Of a stretch of DNA of 64,000 bases, positions 12,474-27,300 are shown in pieces. The stretch is from contig NC_003283.11 of NCBI RefSeq assembly GCF_000002985.6, positions 19,903,501 to 19,967,500 of the forward strand. Reading direction: 5' to 3'. The stretch is from Caenorhabditis elegans. Taxonomy: Eukaryota; Nematoda; Chromadorea; Rhabditida; Rhabditidae. Position numbers and translations under genes: made by a program. Position 1 is the first letter of the stretch; every line of letters begins with the position of its first letter. Below the pieces are notes generated by a model. The model had not been told where the DNA came from and ran no database searches. It saw only the letters and a list, made by a program, of their open reading frames with translations.

Positions 12474-13068
12474 GGAAATCGCTGAAAAAATGGAGAAAAT
12501 TGCGAAAAAATGGAGAAAATTGCGAAAAAAACGAAGAAAATTGCGCGAAAATTCGATTAAAAACAACTAAATCCTAAATAAAATACGAAAATACGAAAAT
12601 CGCGGCGAGACGCGGCGAAACCCATCGATAACGAGTACTGCGCCTTTAAAAACTACCGTAGTTTTTTTAACGAATTTATTGACTTTTTCATTGGTTTTAG
12701 ACTCAAAATCAATAGGAAAGTCGATTTTTTTTTCAAATTTTTTGTAAAGTTTTTTGAAAATCGTGAAAAAAACAACCAAAGCTTGCAAAAATTGAGTAAA
12801 AATTAAAAAATCACAAAAAAACATTAAAATCGCGGCGAGACCCATCGATAACGAGTACTGCGCCTTTAAGAACTACCGTAATTTTTCAATGAATTTTTGG
12901 ATTTTATTCAGTTTTTCCGGGTTTTAAAACGTTTTTAACGTAAAAACCTGTTTAAAATGGATTTTTTGCATGAAATTTGTCGAAAATTTGAATTTTCTTC
13001 ATATTTTTCTCGAAAAAATCGCTGAAAACCACCTAAAACCCCCGTTTTTTTTTCAGAATTTGGTGAAA
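12474..13068. promoter_or_regulatory. divergent promoter region between chk-2 and the YIPF4 gene
   Basis: 595 bp separates the two divergent start codons. It contains a direct repeat pair (about 12597-12665 and 12827-12887) sharing CCCATCGATAACGAGTACTG followed by CGCCTTTAA and ACTACCGTA. I recognise this as a sequence common in C. elegans repeats, so it may be transposon debris, not a regulatory element. The YIPF4 start is preceded by TTTTTTTTTCAG at 13045-13056, a likely trans-splice acceptor. Promoter function is inferred only from gene arrangement. Confidence 0.5.
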
Positions 13069-16421
<3,353 letters not shown>

Positions 16422-17837
16422 TATCGATTTTTCGATTTTTCCCCCATTTTTAATGTGATAATGACGTTTTTAACTATGAATAAATTTATTTTATCGAAAA
16501 TCCGGTGAAAAACTTGCAAAAACTGAAGAAAATCAGATTAGCAGCGCCAAAAAAACCTTGTAGAAGAGAAAATTAGCAAAAAAATCCGAGCGGATTGTGC
16601 AGAAACTGGGAAGAATTCGAAAATTTCAAAGAAAATCATTAAAAAACCGAGAATTTTCAACGCAAACATTTTCAGGGTTTTAGTGCAATTTCGCGTCAAT
16701 TCTGGTGTCTTGGGTTACTGTAACGTGGTGTTTGCGGACTTGGCACCTGATTTTACGGAATTTTGCACAAAAACCTTGAAAACATGAGTTTAGCGGTAAA
16801 ATTGCATGGGGAATTCGAATTTTCTAGTTTTAAACTGAAAATTTTTATATAAAACGGTGAAAATTCGAGATTTTTCTGAAAATTTGAAGAAAACTAGACT
16901 TCAACTCTGAATTTTTCAATTTTCGAGTCGATTTTCAGATTCTTCGTGCCAAAAAACCCCGAAGCCCCATTTTTCAGAGATTTAGTGCAATTTCGCGTCA
17001 ATTCTGGTGTCTTGGGTTACTGTAGCGTGGTGTTTGCGGACCCGGTACCTGATTTGACGAAATTTTGCACTAATTTGCTGAAAAACATTATTTTAGAAGT
17101 AATTTTGCGTGGAGAATTCGATTTTTCTTGTTTGAAACCAAAAATCTCGATCTAAACCGTCAAAAATTGATATTTTTCAGAACATTTTGAAAAACTGGAC
17201 CTAAACTTCAAATTTTTCGAATTTCAAGTTGATTTTTGTATTATCCGTGCCAAATTACCTCTACCCCATCATTTTCAACCATTTAGTGCCATTTTGCGTC
17301 AATATCTGGTGCCTTGGGTTACTGTAGCGTGGTGTTTGCGGACCCGGCACCTGATTTGACGGAAAATTGCACTAAATCGCTGAAAATGGTAATTTGACAC
17401 GGGGAATCTGAAAATGATATTATTTTTGGCAAACTCTGAGTTTCGAGCCGAGTTTTTGGACATTTTTACTCAAAGTTTCAAATTTTTGAGAGAAAACGCA
17501 AATTTTCTTATTCTTAAAACCAACATTTCGATCGAAAACCAAAAAAATTGACTTTTCCGAGCAAAATTACTCCTATCCCCTATTTTTAGAGTGTTAGTGC
17601 ATTTTTCCGTCAAATCAGGTGCCAGGGTCCGCAAACACCACGCTACAGTAACCCAAAACACCAGATTTGACGACATTTTGCACTAACAGTCTGAAAACTG
17701 GGGGTTAGGGGTAATTTTGCACGGGGAAACCAAATTTAACAGTTTTACAAATAAATTTTCAATTAAAAAGCGACAAAATTCGAAATTTTTCAAAATTTTA
17801 CAAGTTCAAGCTCAGAATATTAGCCCAAACTTTTGAA

Positions 17838-18315
17838 TTTCTCAAAAATTATTTGAAATTCAGATTTCCCGTGTGAAATAACCACTAACCCTCGATTTTC
17901 AGATTTTTAGTCCAATTTTCCGTCAAATCAGGTGCCAGGGTCCGCAAACACCGCGCTACAGTAACCCAAAACACCAGATTTGACGCAAAATTGCACTAAA
18001 AAATTTTAATTTTGTGTCAAATTCGAGTTAACTTTCAGATTCCCCGAAATTTTGCACAATAAAATGAGCAATTTTGCGTTAGTTAGTCCAAACTGTTCAG
18101 GAATATTTTAAAAAAAATACAAGACGAGATAAATAAATAAAACTTAATTGTAAAACCTAAAAAAGTACTCAAAAACAATGAAAAAACCTGGCAATGGAAA
18201 AATTGGATGGAAGAATCACAATGGAATATATAAAGCACTTGAAATATAAATTAAAAGAGGAAGTATCAAAAACAGAGAGAAATTCAGCAGAAAGCATAGG
18301 AAAAATGGGAAATAT
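17838..18315 (+). repeat. left copy of a direct duplication bounding a 4.3-kb island
   Basis: Composite block: 17838-18000 (hairpin repeat with flank CTTTTGAATTTCTCAAAAAT), 18001-18046 (TTTTGTGTCAAATTCGAGTT) and 18091-18315 (from AACTGTTCAGGAATATTTT to GGAAAAATGGGAAATAT). The same three parts recur in order at 22640-22812, 22924-22968 and 23098-23323, nearly identical; the right copy has an extra hairpin repeat between parts 2 and 3. Confidence 0.9.
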
Positions 18316-18513
18316 CTTATGCTTCTTAGCAATACCAAAAAGTTTGTTACGGTAGTGAGGAAGCAGTAAAATAATTGCGAGAGGATCTAGAACGAGCACT
18401 TTAAGTATTAGTGACTCCTTATTTTTTCTGGTTTTTTGAGCTTCAAGAGCAAAGGTATCTCTGCATTGGTAAATGATTTATTTTTTCAAGGGACGTATGA
18501 AAAAAACCAGTAA

Positions 18514-19094
18514 TTAAATGTCAAGCTCTTCTGATATTTTTGTGATGATATTCTTAAAGTCGCTCGAGCTTCCCGAAATGCGTTGAAAATGCACACCATT
18601 CAAATATAAGCGTGGTAGTGTGCAGACCTGAAAAACTGGAACTTTCTAATGAAAAATAAATGTTATTTTGACCTCGATTTCCCACTTTACTGACGCATCA
18701 GTGAGAGGATCCACATGGCTACAGCGGAGCAAGAATCGTTTTTGTTGTTCATAATCAATGCCATAGCTTCCAAGTACTTTTTGAATTTCTCTGAAACGTA
18801 TTTTTACAAATTAAGAACGCGTGTTGGTAACATTTCAAAAAAATTATCCGTAGACAGGCATGTGAATAGGCAAGATGCGCGAAAACCTACCCCTTACTTC
18901 AAAATCTCATCCGGTTCCAGCATTGAAGTTTTCTTCAGGTTCCAAGTGAACCTCACTGCTCTCGGCATATCTTCCTGATCAGTCGTCTCCAGCGCAAACC
19001 CAAACCGCTGACGAATAGCAGCCAAAGTTTCAGACGCTTGCTGCCATTGGAATGCTCCAACATTTTCATCACACTCTTCAATAGGTTCCATCAT
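18514..19094 (-). CDS. stand-alone KA1-domain protein related to PAR-1/MARK C-terminus
   Basis: KA1 is the membrane and autoinhibitory domain found at the C-terminus of MARK/PAR-1 kinases. Three minus-strand exons: 19094-18898, 18790-18673, 18627-18514; 142 residues. The N-terminal 40 residues ([16 protein letters not shown]...) are unrecognised. Then comes the KA1 fold: [78 protein letters not shown] and [15 protein letters not shown]. No kinase or UBA domain precedes it. The nearest sequence upstream is a non-coding gap and a chemoreceptor relic on the other strand. Intact frame and consensus splice sites suggest a functional gene. It lies within the direct-repeat-bounded island. Family identification is confident; function as an isolated domain is unknown. 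Confidence 0.88.
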
Positions 19095-19527
19095 TTTTTA
19101 CTGAAATTGTACATATTTTTAAAATTAATAAAAAATCGCAAATTTATTACCCGGAAAAAAAAGAGTGAAAAGAGGGTCAATCAATTTTCTCTAAACAGAG
19201 ATTAGCAACGCCAGAACAAATAAAATTGAAGTTCATTTCCAAGATAGCACACAAAAAATATGAACATTATTGATAAGTAGAAATGGCGAAATTTATTTTT
19301 CGTGGCACTACTTCATAGCAAAAACTAAATTAAAAGCACCTTTGCAAGAAAATGAATTCTTGATGACGTTGTGAAAGAAACACGATCATCAGATCAAACT
19401 AAACAAACTTTACTCAAAAAATAGTTTCTCATGCGTGGACACCGTCTGCTCTGTGATCACACGATTTGATGACAAAAACATAATATACAATATTTTGAAT
19501 AACTCTCTTTCGTTCTTTAAGCTTTGG
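19095..19527. other. gap between the KA1 gene and the chemoreceptor relic
   Basis: AT-rich unique sequence without the dispersed repeats that fill the rest of the window. No gene was recognised. Confidence 0.4.
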
Positions 19528-19530
19528 AAA

Positions 19531-20340
19531 ATGCAAATTAACTGGATTCACCATTATGCTTCTAAAATAAGTGGCTCGTGCTCTTTTGTCATCAATTTAT
19601 TAGGTATCTATATTGCTCATGACGACAGAAAAACTCATCTGGGTAATTATAGAATTTTATTAATTTTTCTCAATTTACAATATTTTATCTTCCCTGATCG
19701 ACTTGTTGGTGCAAATGGTAAGGAGTTCGGCTTTGCAGTCCTATAAATTTGTTATTTCAGTCTTCTTTGGACCATAAATATGCATTTTCATATTTTATTA
19801 CGGATGGAATTTTCGAAAAGGTAGTCTTTAGTATGCGACATTTTGCTGACTCATTGTGATTATTTTTTAAATGTTGGTTTTCTTGAAAAATAGTTACACA
19901 AAAAATCCAAAGTAAAATAACTCTAGTGGATGTTTTAAAAAAGTTCAAAATCTGAATATTATAAGAGCAGTGTACATAACATGTGCGCTGAAAATTTCTA
20001 CAATTTTTTGACCCTCTGCAAATTTTTAAAAATTGATTTTAGCCTAACTTTAGACACTGTACAGCTACTTTTTTTTTCAGAAATCAAATTTCGGAACAAT
20101 TGCATTATGCCTGAGAGGAAGCTTCATATTTTCTACATATCCGATTTTACATGCACATTTTTGTATCGTTATATGGTTCTTTTTAGGTACCTCTCACCAG
20201 AAAAACGTTGTATTTACATTTTTATTCTCAGAAGCTCCTTCCTTTCTTTCTATTTCATTCCTTATGGTATAATATGTTCAGTTTCGTATTGCTTAGCTAT
20301 CATAGGTTTTACATTTACGGTTGGAAATTTAATTTTTTGA
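19531..20340 (+). pseudogene. decayed nematode chemoreceptor (srj/str-type GPCR) fragment
   Basis: The first block (19531-19746) reads MQINWIHHYASKISGSCSFV, then INLLGIYIAHDD...LGNYRILLIFLNLQ, resembling the first two membrane segments of Str-superfamily receptors (FVINLLLIYLI...LGNYRYLL). A second block (about 20090-20340) has TFLYRYMVLFRYLSPEKRC, like the family's FIYRY motif after TM3, then a hydrophobic segment. The region between (19747-20090) has stops in all frames and no clean exon, and nothing resembles TM5-7. I infer a pseudogene. A very divergent gene with unusual introns is not excluded. Confidence 0.5.
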
Positions 20341-20752
20341 TACAATAATTTCTATGTATTTTTCAGATGTCTTATTTCTGGATGGTGGCAGATACTGAGC
20401 GGTTAACATATATGCACGAAATTTTTTTTAACACTTCCTCACTTCTCTCTATCTCTCCTCCCTTCTTTCAATTCCTCAACCTCTCATTCTCAAGTTGTGT
20501 ACACTGTTCCTATCAACACAAATTTCAACATTTAAGCGTAGCAATGTAAGGTTTTTAGTTTAAAAAGCAACGGAGGCATTAAGCATTCAGCTCACTTTTC
20601 AGTTCTTATCAATTTGAAAATGAAAAAAATATTTTCGTCTCTTTTCTGCTGAAAGTAACTTTCGAATTTTTTTGTCTTCTTGAGTTGACTCTTCGACTCT
20701 TGACTGTATTTCAAATTTTCCAGATTACACAAAGAAATCGAACATTTTAAAA

Positions 20753-21361
20753 ATGTCAGACGCCGACAGCCAGAAACAAATCAAGCTCATCTCGTCTGAT
20801 GATAAAACTTTCACGGTATTTTTTTAAAAACTATAATTTCCGTTAACTAAATTATAAAATGTAATTTTATAGGTCTCACGAAAAGTGATCAGCCAATCCA
20901 AGACCATATCTGGATTCACTTCTGAAGACACGATTCCACTTCCAAAAGTGACTTCTGCGATCCTTGAGAAGATTATCACCTGGTGCGAGCATCACGCCGA
21001 CGATGAGCCAAAGAAAGTCGAAAAGATAGAAAAAGGAAATAAAAAGACGGTAGAAATTAGTGAATGGGACGCCGAGTTCATGAAAGTCGACCAGGGGACT
21101 TTGTTCGAAATCATCTTGGTAAATATTTAAGCTTTAGAACTTTTAATCTCTCTTCCAGAATGAAAAATAAAACCAATTTCCTTTGTCCAGGCAGCCAACT
21201 ACCTCGACATCCGTGGGCTTTTGGAAGTGACCACCCAGAATGTGGCTAACATGATGAAGGGTAAAACTCCAAGCCAAGTCCGAACCCTGTTCAAAATTGA
21301 CAACTTCTCCGAGGAGGAACTGGAGGCCATGAAGAAGGGGAACGCTTGGTGCGAGGATTAA
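20753..21361 (+). CDS. skr-4: Skp1-related protein SKR-4
   Basis: Skp1 family adaptor: links F-box proteins to CUL-1 in SCF ubiquitin ligases. Three exons: 20753-20815, 20873-21118, 21191-21361; 159 residues. The N-terminal POZ-like fold begins KQIKLISSDDKTFTVSRKVI and contains TIPLPKVTSAILEKIITWCE. A charged linker EPKKVEKIEKGNKKTVEISE precedes WDAEFMKVDQGTLFEIILAA and NYLDIRGLLEVTTQNVANMM. The C-terminus KTPSQVRTLFKIDNFSEEEL through KKGNAWCED is the F-box-binding helix region; the usual final WCED is present. Full family length. AATAAA occurs near 21505. Named by recognition of the worm paralogue at this locus. Confidence 0.93.
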
Positions 21362-21907
21362 GCTCCCGGTTAAACATAATTAACTTAAAATTTATCTGAT
21401 TCGGTTTACATACCTCTTTTATGTCACTTAAAACAAATCAAAAATTATTTTAAACAAAACAACTTTGTTTGTCAAGTACGCTTTGCATTGCATCCAACAG
21501 AAAATAAAATTTGAATAAATGTATAACGCCTGTATTTTGTGGTTTGTAGTTTGTGCATGAATTCTCAATTTGCAACAAAAGTATCTTTGGCGGTCAAATT
21601 TGCAGCCAACTACGTTTTTGACTTGAAAAAAAAGTGAAAAAAATTAGGTTTTGGTTGAAAATTGGAAGTTAACTCTTTGCTCTTTTTGGAATTATTTTAA
21701 CTGATCGAGAAGAAAATTGTTTGAAAAAATTGGTTGTATGGGTGAATCTGGAGAAAAATTAGGAAAGAAATTTGGGTTTAAACATTTGTTTTGAAATGAA
21801 GCAGTTGTAAATTTTATGAAAATCTCTAAGACAAGGCCAAAACCTAAGCCTAGTGAGCAAAATGGGGCAATATGTTCATATAACAGCATCAGAGAAATAG
21901 TCACAAT
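21362..21907. other. skr-4 3' UTR and spacer
   Basis: Between the convergent stops of skr-4 and the nuclear-receptor-like gene. AATAAA-type signals near 21505-21520 fit the skr-4 3' end. Nothing else was seen. Confidence 0.5.
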
Positions 21908-22620
21908 TTAAAGAAAACTAATCACAATCTCACAAGTTTTGAGATCTAGGAGAGATTCAAGCTGTCTAGTAGAATAGGACTTAAGCTCGCCGAGAAGAAA
22001 GATAAGTCTGCCGGATTTCGACTTTGAAGACTCCGAGTGCAACTGATTGAGAAGGCCGATACAGATATCAAGTTGACGATCAAATTTGAGGTCTGCACCA
22101 TTATTGGCTGAAAATCGGAATTGAAGAAAACTAAGAAGCTTCACTGTTAAACTGACTTTCCGTGAAAATCATGATTCCCTTCAAAAGGAAATAATCCTGC
22201 GCCGAAACTTTGAGGACATTGAATTTTTCAGCCAGTTGCGCAAATTTTTCATCGATGAAGATTTTTTCGGCGTTTTCAAACAATGCGAGGCACAAAAGAT
22301 GTGGCCACTTGGTCAAGATGATCTGACTCTGGAAATATTATTTAAATGGGGTCTGTTTTTTTCTACACTTGGAAAACCTTTTCAACATCAGAGAGCACTG
22401 CAAAGAGCGAAAACTGTTGCACCCACTGGAGAGCGGTTTTCAGATGAGCTAGCACGGAGCTTGTGTCCTGAAAGTGAATTTGTGGAGTCTCAGGTTGATA
22501 GTTTGTCTCTTGATCAACTAACAATTTCTTGTTCAACATGTCCGTGTTGGAAACTAATACCATCAGAGTGAGCAGGTAGAAGAGCTTTAGAATACTCTTG
22601 AAATGTGGGCAACTCGACAT
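21908..22620 (-). CDS. nuclear hormone receptor ligand-binding-domain-only protein (possible truncated gene)
   Basis: Three minus-strand exons: 22620-22378, 22328-22145, 22107-21908; 208 residues. The joined sequence matches the ligand-binding domain of C. elegans supplementary nuclear receptors: a helix 3-like block HLKTALQWVQQFSLFAVLSD, the helix 4-5 signature SQIILTKWPHLLCLALFENA, then VLKVSAQDYFLLKGIMIF, FDRQLDICIGLLNQLHSESS, GRLIFLLGELKSYSTRQLES and C-terminal CEIVISFL. There is no two-zinc-finger DNA-binding domain: directly upstream (22640 onward) lies the right copy of the direct duplication. The reading frame and all splice sites are intact. It is either a DBD-less regulator or the 3' half of a receptor cut by the rearrangement. 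Confidence 0.75.
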
Positions 22621-22639
22621 ACTCTACAGTGTAGCTATC

Positions 22640-23323
22640 AAACTTTTGAATTTCTCAAAAAATTATTTGAAAATCAGATTTCCCTTGTGAAATAACCACT
22701 AACCCTCGATTTTCAGCAAATTAGTGCAAAATTCCGTCAAATCAGGTGCCGGGTCCGCAAACACCGCGCTACAGTAACCCAAAACACCAGATTTGACGCA
22801 AAATTGCACTAAAACTCTGAACAATGTGGGATAGGAGTAATTTGACACGGGGAATTCGAAAATCAAGTCTTTTTTTTTCAAAATTTCAAAGTTTAGGCCA
22901 AGTTTTTTACCTCGAAAGATGAAAATTTTAATTTTGTGTCAAATTCGAGTTAACTTTCAGATTCCCCGTGACATTTTCAGAGATTTAGTGCAAAATTGCG
23001 TCAAATCTAGTGTTTTGTGTTACTGTAGCGAGGTGTTTGCGGACCCTGGCACCTGATTTGACGGAACATTGCACTAAAATTATGAAAATCAGAGGTCAAC
23101 TGTTCAGGAATATTTTTTAAAAAAATACAAGACGAGATAAATAAATAAAACTTAATTGTAGAACCCAAAAAAGTACCCAAAAACAATGAAAAAACCTGGC
23201 AATGGAAAAATTGGATGGAAGAATCACAATGGAATATATAAAGCACTTGAAATATAAATTAAAAGAGGAAGTATCAAAAACAGAGAGAAATTCAGCAGAA
23301 AGCATAGGAAAAATGGGAAATAT
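22640..23323 (+). repeat. right copy of the direct duplication bounding the island
   Basis: Counterpart of 17838-18315: parts at 22640-22812, 22924-22968 and 23098-23323, with hairpin-repeat copies at about 22715-22815 and 22980-23080. The 3' part, with shared AAATTCAGCAGAAAGCATAG, runs straight into the foldback that starts near 23283. Confidence 0.9.
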
Positions 23324-24078
23324 TCAAATTTACATTTATGTATGTCGAAAAATCGAAATTTGAAAAATCTTTCATTTGGCAATAGTCACAAAATTTTTTG
23401 GCCATCCGAAGTGCCCTAACTCGGAGCCAATTTTATCAGACATTTTTCAGATCTCGCTTCTTTTCAGGTTTCAATTAAGGTTTGTGTGCAGATTTTGCTA
23501 AATTTAGTTAGTACACAATGTAAGAAAACAAAAAAAAGTTTGGAAAAAAATCCGTTCAAAAAAAATGTTTTTTGTCCGTCGTCAAAAAATCTTCAAAAAA
23601 AAATTTTTTGTCAAAAATTCTTGATCTTTTTTACAAAAATGATGTAATCATGTACAAACTATTTTTACACATCCAAAAGTTAAACTCAAATGTTTTGTTT
23701 GTGTAAAAATAGTTTTCACATGGTTACATCATTTTTGTATAAAAAATCAAGAATTTTGGACGGATTTTTTGACGACCGACAAAAAAAAATTTTTTTGGAC
23801 GGATTTTTTTCCAAACTTTTTTTGTTTTCTTGCATTGTGTATTAAAATTAGGTAAAATCCGCACACAAACCTCAATTGAAACCTAAGAAAAGAAGCGAGA
23901 TCTGAAAAATGTCTGATAAAATTGGCTCCGAGTTAGGGGGCACTTTGGATGGCCAAAAAATTTTGTGACTATTGCCAAATGAAAGATCATGGTTGATAAT
24001 ATGGATTCCCAAAGTTTCATAAAAATTGATACGCAGCGAACAAAGTTATGATTTTTGACCCGGAATTTATTTGGAGAC

Positions 24079-24120
<42 letters not shown>

Positions 24121-24356
24121 TTATGGTCACTAGAAATAGTGTCAAATTTTGGGAAATTTCAGCAAAAAAGTAGTTAAAAATCGAAAAACTAGAAGTTTTG
24201 GAAAAAAATTGAAAAAAAACGAAAAATTAAAAATTTCGATTTTCAAAAAAAAAAAAAAATTTTTTCGAATTTTTCAAATTTCGATTTTTCGACATACATA
24301 AATGTAAATTTGAATATATTTCCCACTTTTCCTATGCTTTCTGCTGAATTTCTTTC
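23283..24356. mobile_element. nested foldback element
   Basis: Inner palindrome 23367-23987: arms from ATCTTTCATTTGGCAATAGT inward past CTCGGAGCCAATTTTATCAG and GATCTCGCTTCTTTTCAGG to a loop near 23675, mirrored on the right with few mismatches. Outer inverted arms 23283-23370 and about 24264-24356 share AAATTCAGCAGAAAGCATAG and ACATTTATGTATGTCGAAAA. Between the inner right end and the outer right arm lie 23988-24263, including an (AT)n run at 24082-24117. The outer arm sequence also occurs directly at 18286-18315. No coding capacity. Confidence 0.88.
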
Positions 24357-24380
24357 TATATACATAGTAACTAGAATAGT

Positions 24381-27300
24381 CTATTCAACAACATCATAAA
24401 ACAACGAAGCAAGATAGAATCTAATAAAGAATGCGAGTAATGAGCACAGAATTTGAATGCTCATTAGCACATCATTGAGGGTCTTCTCGTGAAGGGGTCC
24501 GGCGAATTTCAGCACCAAATTGATGATTGTCAGATTGTTGATTTGGAGATAGCTGGAAAAAAGGAAATCTCGTAAGATATTTAATTTTCAGTAACGTTCT
24601 CATTACAATATTCATTTAAAACGTTATACATTTTCTAGTTTTCCAATTTTTTTTTTTGAAAAATCGCAGTTTTTGGGTTAAAAAATGATTTTTTCAGTGA
24701 GAATTTGACTTTTTCAGTGAAAATTTGATTTTTTAAGGGAAAATTTGAATTTTTGAGGAAAAATCTGGAATTTTTCAGAGAAAATTTGAATTTTTGCGAA
24801 ATTTCGAATTTTTCAGTAAATTTTTTGAAGATTTCGAATTTTTGAAGGCGAATATTGATTTTTTTGGAAAATTTCGAATTTTTTGTGAAATTTTTTTTAA
24901 AAATTCGAATTTTTCAGTGAAAATTTGATTTTTTCAGTAATAATTTGAATTTTTAAGTGAAAATTTGAATTTTTCAGAGGAAATTAAAATTTTTCAGTAA
25001 AAATTAGAAAATTTCAGTGAAAATTGAATTTTTCATTGAAAATTTGAATTTTTGAGTGAAAATTCGAATTTTTCGGTAAAAATTAGAAAATTTCAGTGAA
25101 AATTTGAATTTTTTTCGAATTTTCCGAATTTTTCAACTTTTTCATTGAAAAACCGGCAATTTCTTTCCGAATCCCGTATTTTTGCCACTTTTTCTTCAGA
25201 AAATTCCGCATCACATACATTTCCCCATCCTTCTCCACTTCTTTTACATGAAGCATTCCAATAGACTTGCAGACTGCAATAAAAAGTGCTCCAAGTCGTT
25301 TCAAATCGGTTTTCTTGAATTCAGCGATGCTCATACTGACTGTATCAGTTTTCGGGTCATATTTCGGTAGTCGATGACGTGGACACGGTACCAAATGGAA
25401 AAGTTGAGGAATTGAATAGAGGAAATTGATAATTTGTGGAACGAAGAAGAGCATCAGAGTCTTGCTGAAGTGTCCCAAAATCGATACAACTGCAAGTGTC
25501 ATGCCGGACCAGTAGCAGAATGTATCACCGACAAATACACGAGATGGGTACTGTAAAAATGATTGAATTTCGGAGAAAATTGTGTTCGAGAATTCGATTT
25601 CTACGTAAAATTTCATTCCATGAAAGCTTTTTTTTGGAGTGAACAAAAAAGAGTATCAGATATACATAGATTCCTGCATACCTAATTAAAGCCTTTATAA
25701 CCTTGTTACTATATACCTACATACCTACATACCTATATACATATAAACCTATATAACCTATATAACTATATACCTAGATACCTACATATATATATATACG
25801 TATAAATCTATACAACCTCGTTAGACATATAGGACTATATAAATACATACCTACATACCTATATACGTATGAACCTATATCACCTATTATATATCCTATA
25901 TAACTATATACCTACATGCCTACATGCCTATATACACATATAAACCTATATAACCTATATAGACCTATACAACTATATATACCTACCAAGGGTGTTCGTT
26001 TTTCCACTTGTTGAAAATCGAAAAATCGAAAAATTTCTCGATTCTTCGCAAAAATTTTCGGTTATTATTCGAAAATTGTCTTAATATTTTGGCCATTATT
26101 CTTCTTTTTAGAAGAAATTTTTATGTTTATTCCTATCAAAATAGGCAAAATTAGATAAAAATCATTTTTATGGTATCGCAATAATCGAAAAAATCGAAAA
26201 AAAATCGAAAAAAATCGAAAAATGCCACCATTGGTACCTACATACCAAAATACGTATGAGCCTGTGTAGACCTATATAACTATATACCTACATATCTATA
26301 CACCTATATGGACCTACATAGCCCTATATACCTACACACCTACATACGTATATACCTGTATACGTATAAACCTATATAATTTACTATATATAAAGCGCTT
26401 ATTCTGTGTGTCCATAGTTTGTAGTCTATGTAGTCTTTGTAGTCTGTGAAGTTTTGGCTTCTGTGGGGATAGTGAGTTGGGGTTAGTGTAGGGATATAGT
26501 CGGAGTACTGTAGTGGTACAATAGTGGTACGGTAGGAATACTGTAGGGTTACGGTAGTTTCAGAAAAATTAGTTTTCAGCCGCAGAAGTCGGGGGCTGAA
26601 AATTAATTTTTTATGAAACTACCGTAACCCTACAGTATTCCTACCGTACCACTATTGTACCACTACAGTACCCCGACTATATCCCTACACTAACCCCAAC
26701 TCACTATCCCTCCAGAAGCCAAAACTTCACAGACTACAAAGACTACATAGACTACAAACTATGGACACACAGAATAAGCGCTTTATATATAGTAAATGAT
26801 ATATATATATAACTATATACCTACATACTTACATACCTATATACATTTAAACCTATATTACTATATACCTACATACCTATATACGTATAAGCCTTTATAA
26901 CATATATAGACCTATATTACTATATATATACCTACATACCTACATACCTATATAGCCTATATAGCCTATATAGATCTATATATACCTAATTGTGTAGTTT
27001 CTTTCTTCCGTAAATACGTTATTCATGTATTACCACTAAATGCATTTCAGTACATATCTCAACATATCTGAATTAGATTTGATGAGTTTTTGTGTTCAAA
27101 ATGAAACTATTCGAGCTTAATCATATTTTTGCAATTACTTCCATTACCTTATTAAAATAAAATAGTATCGCTGTACACGCAGTAAATGGTAGCAAAAAGT
27201 AGAGCGAGATGGTATGATGCCAGAATCCAGTACTATTTTCAGCAGAGAAACGGAAAATCTGCACGAAATTGAATAGGCAGACGGACGCTGAGATTACCAG

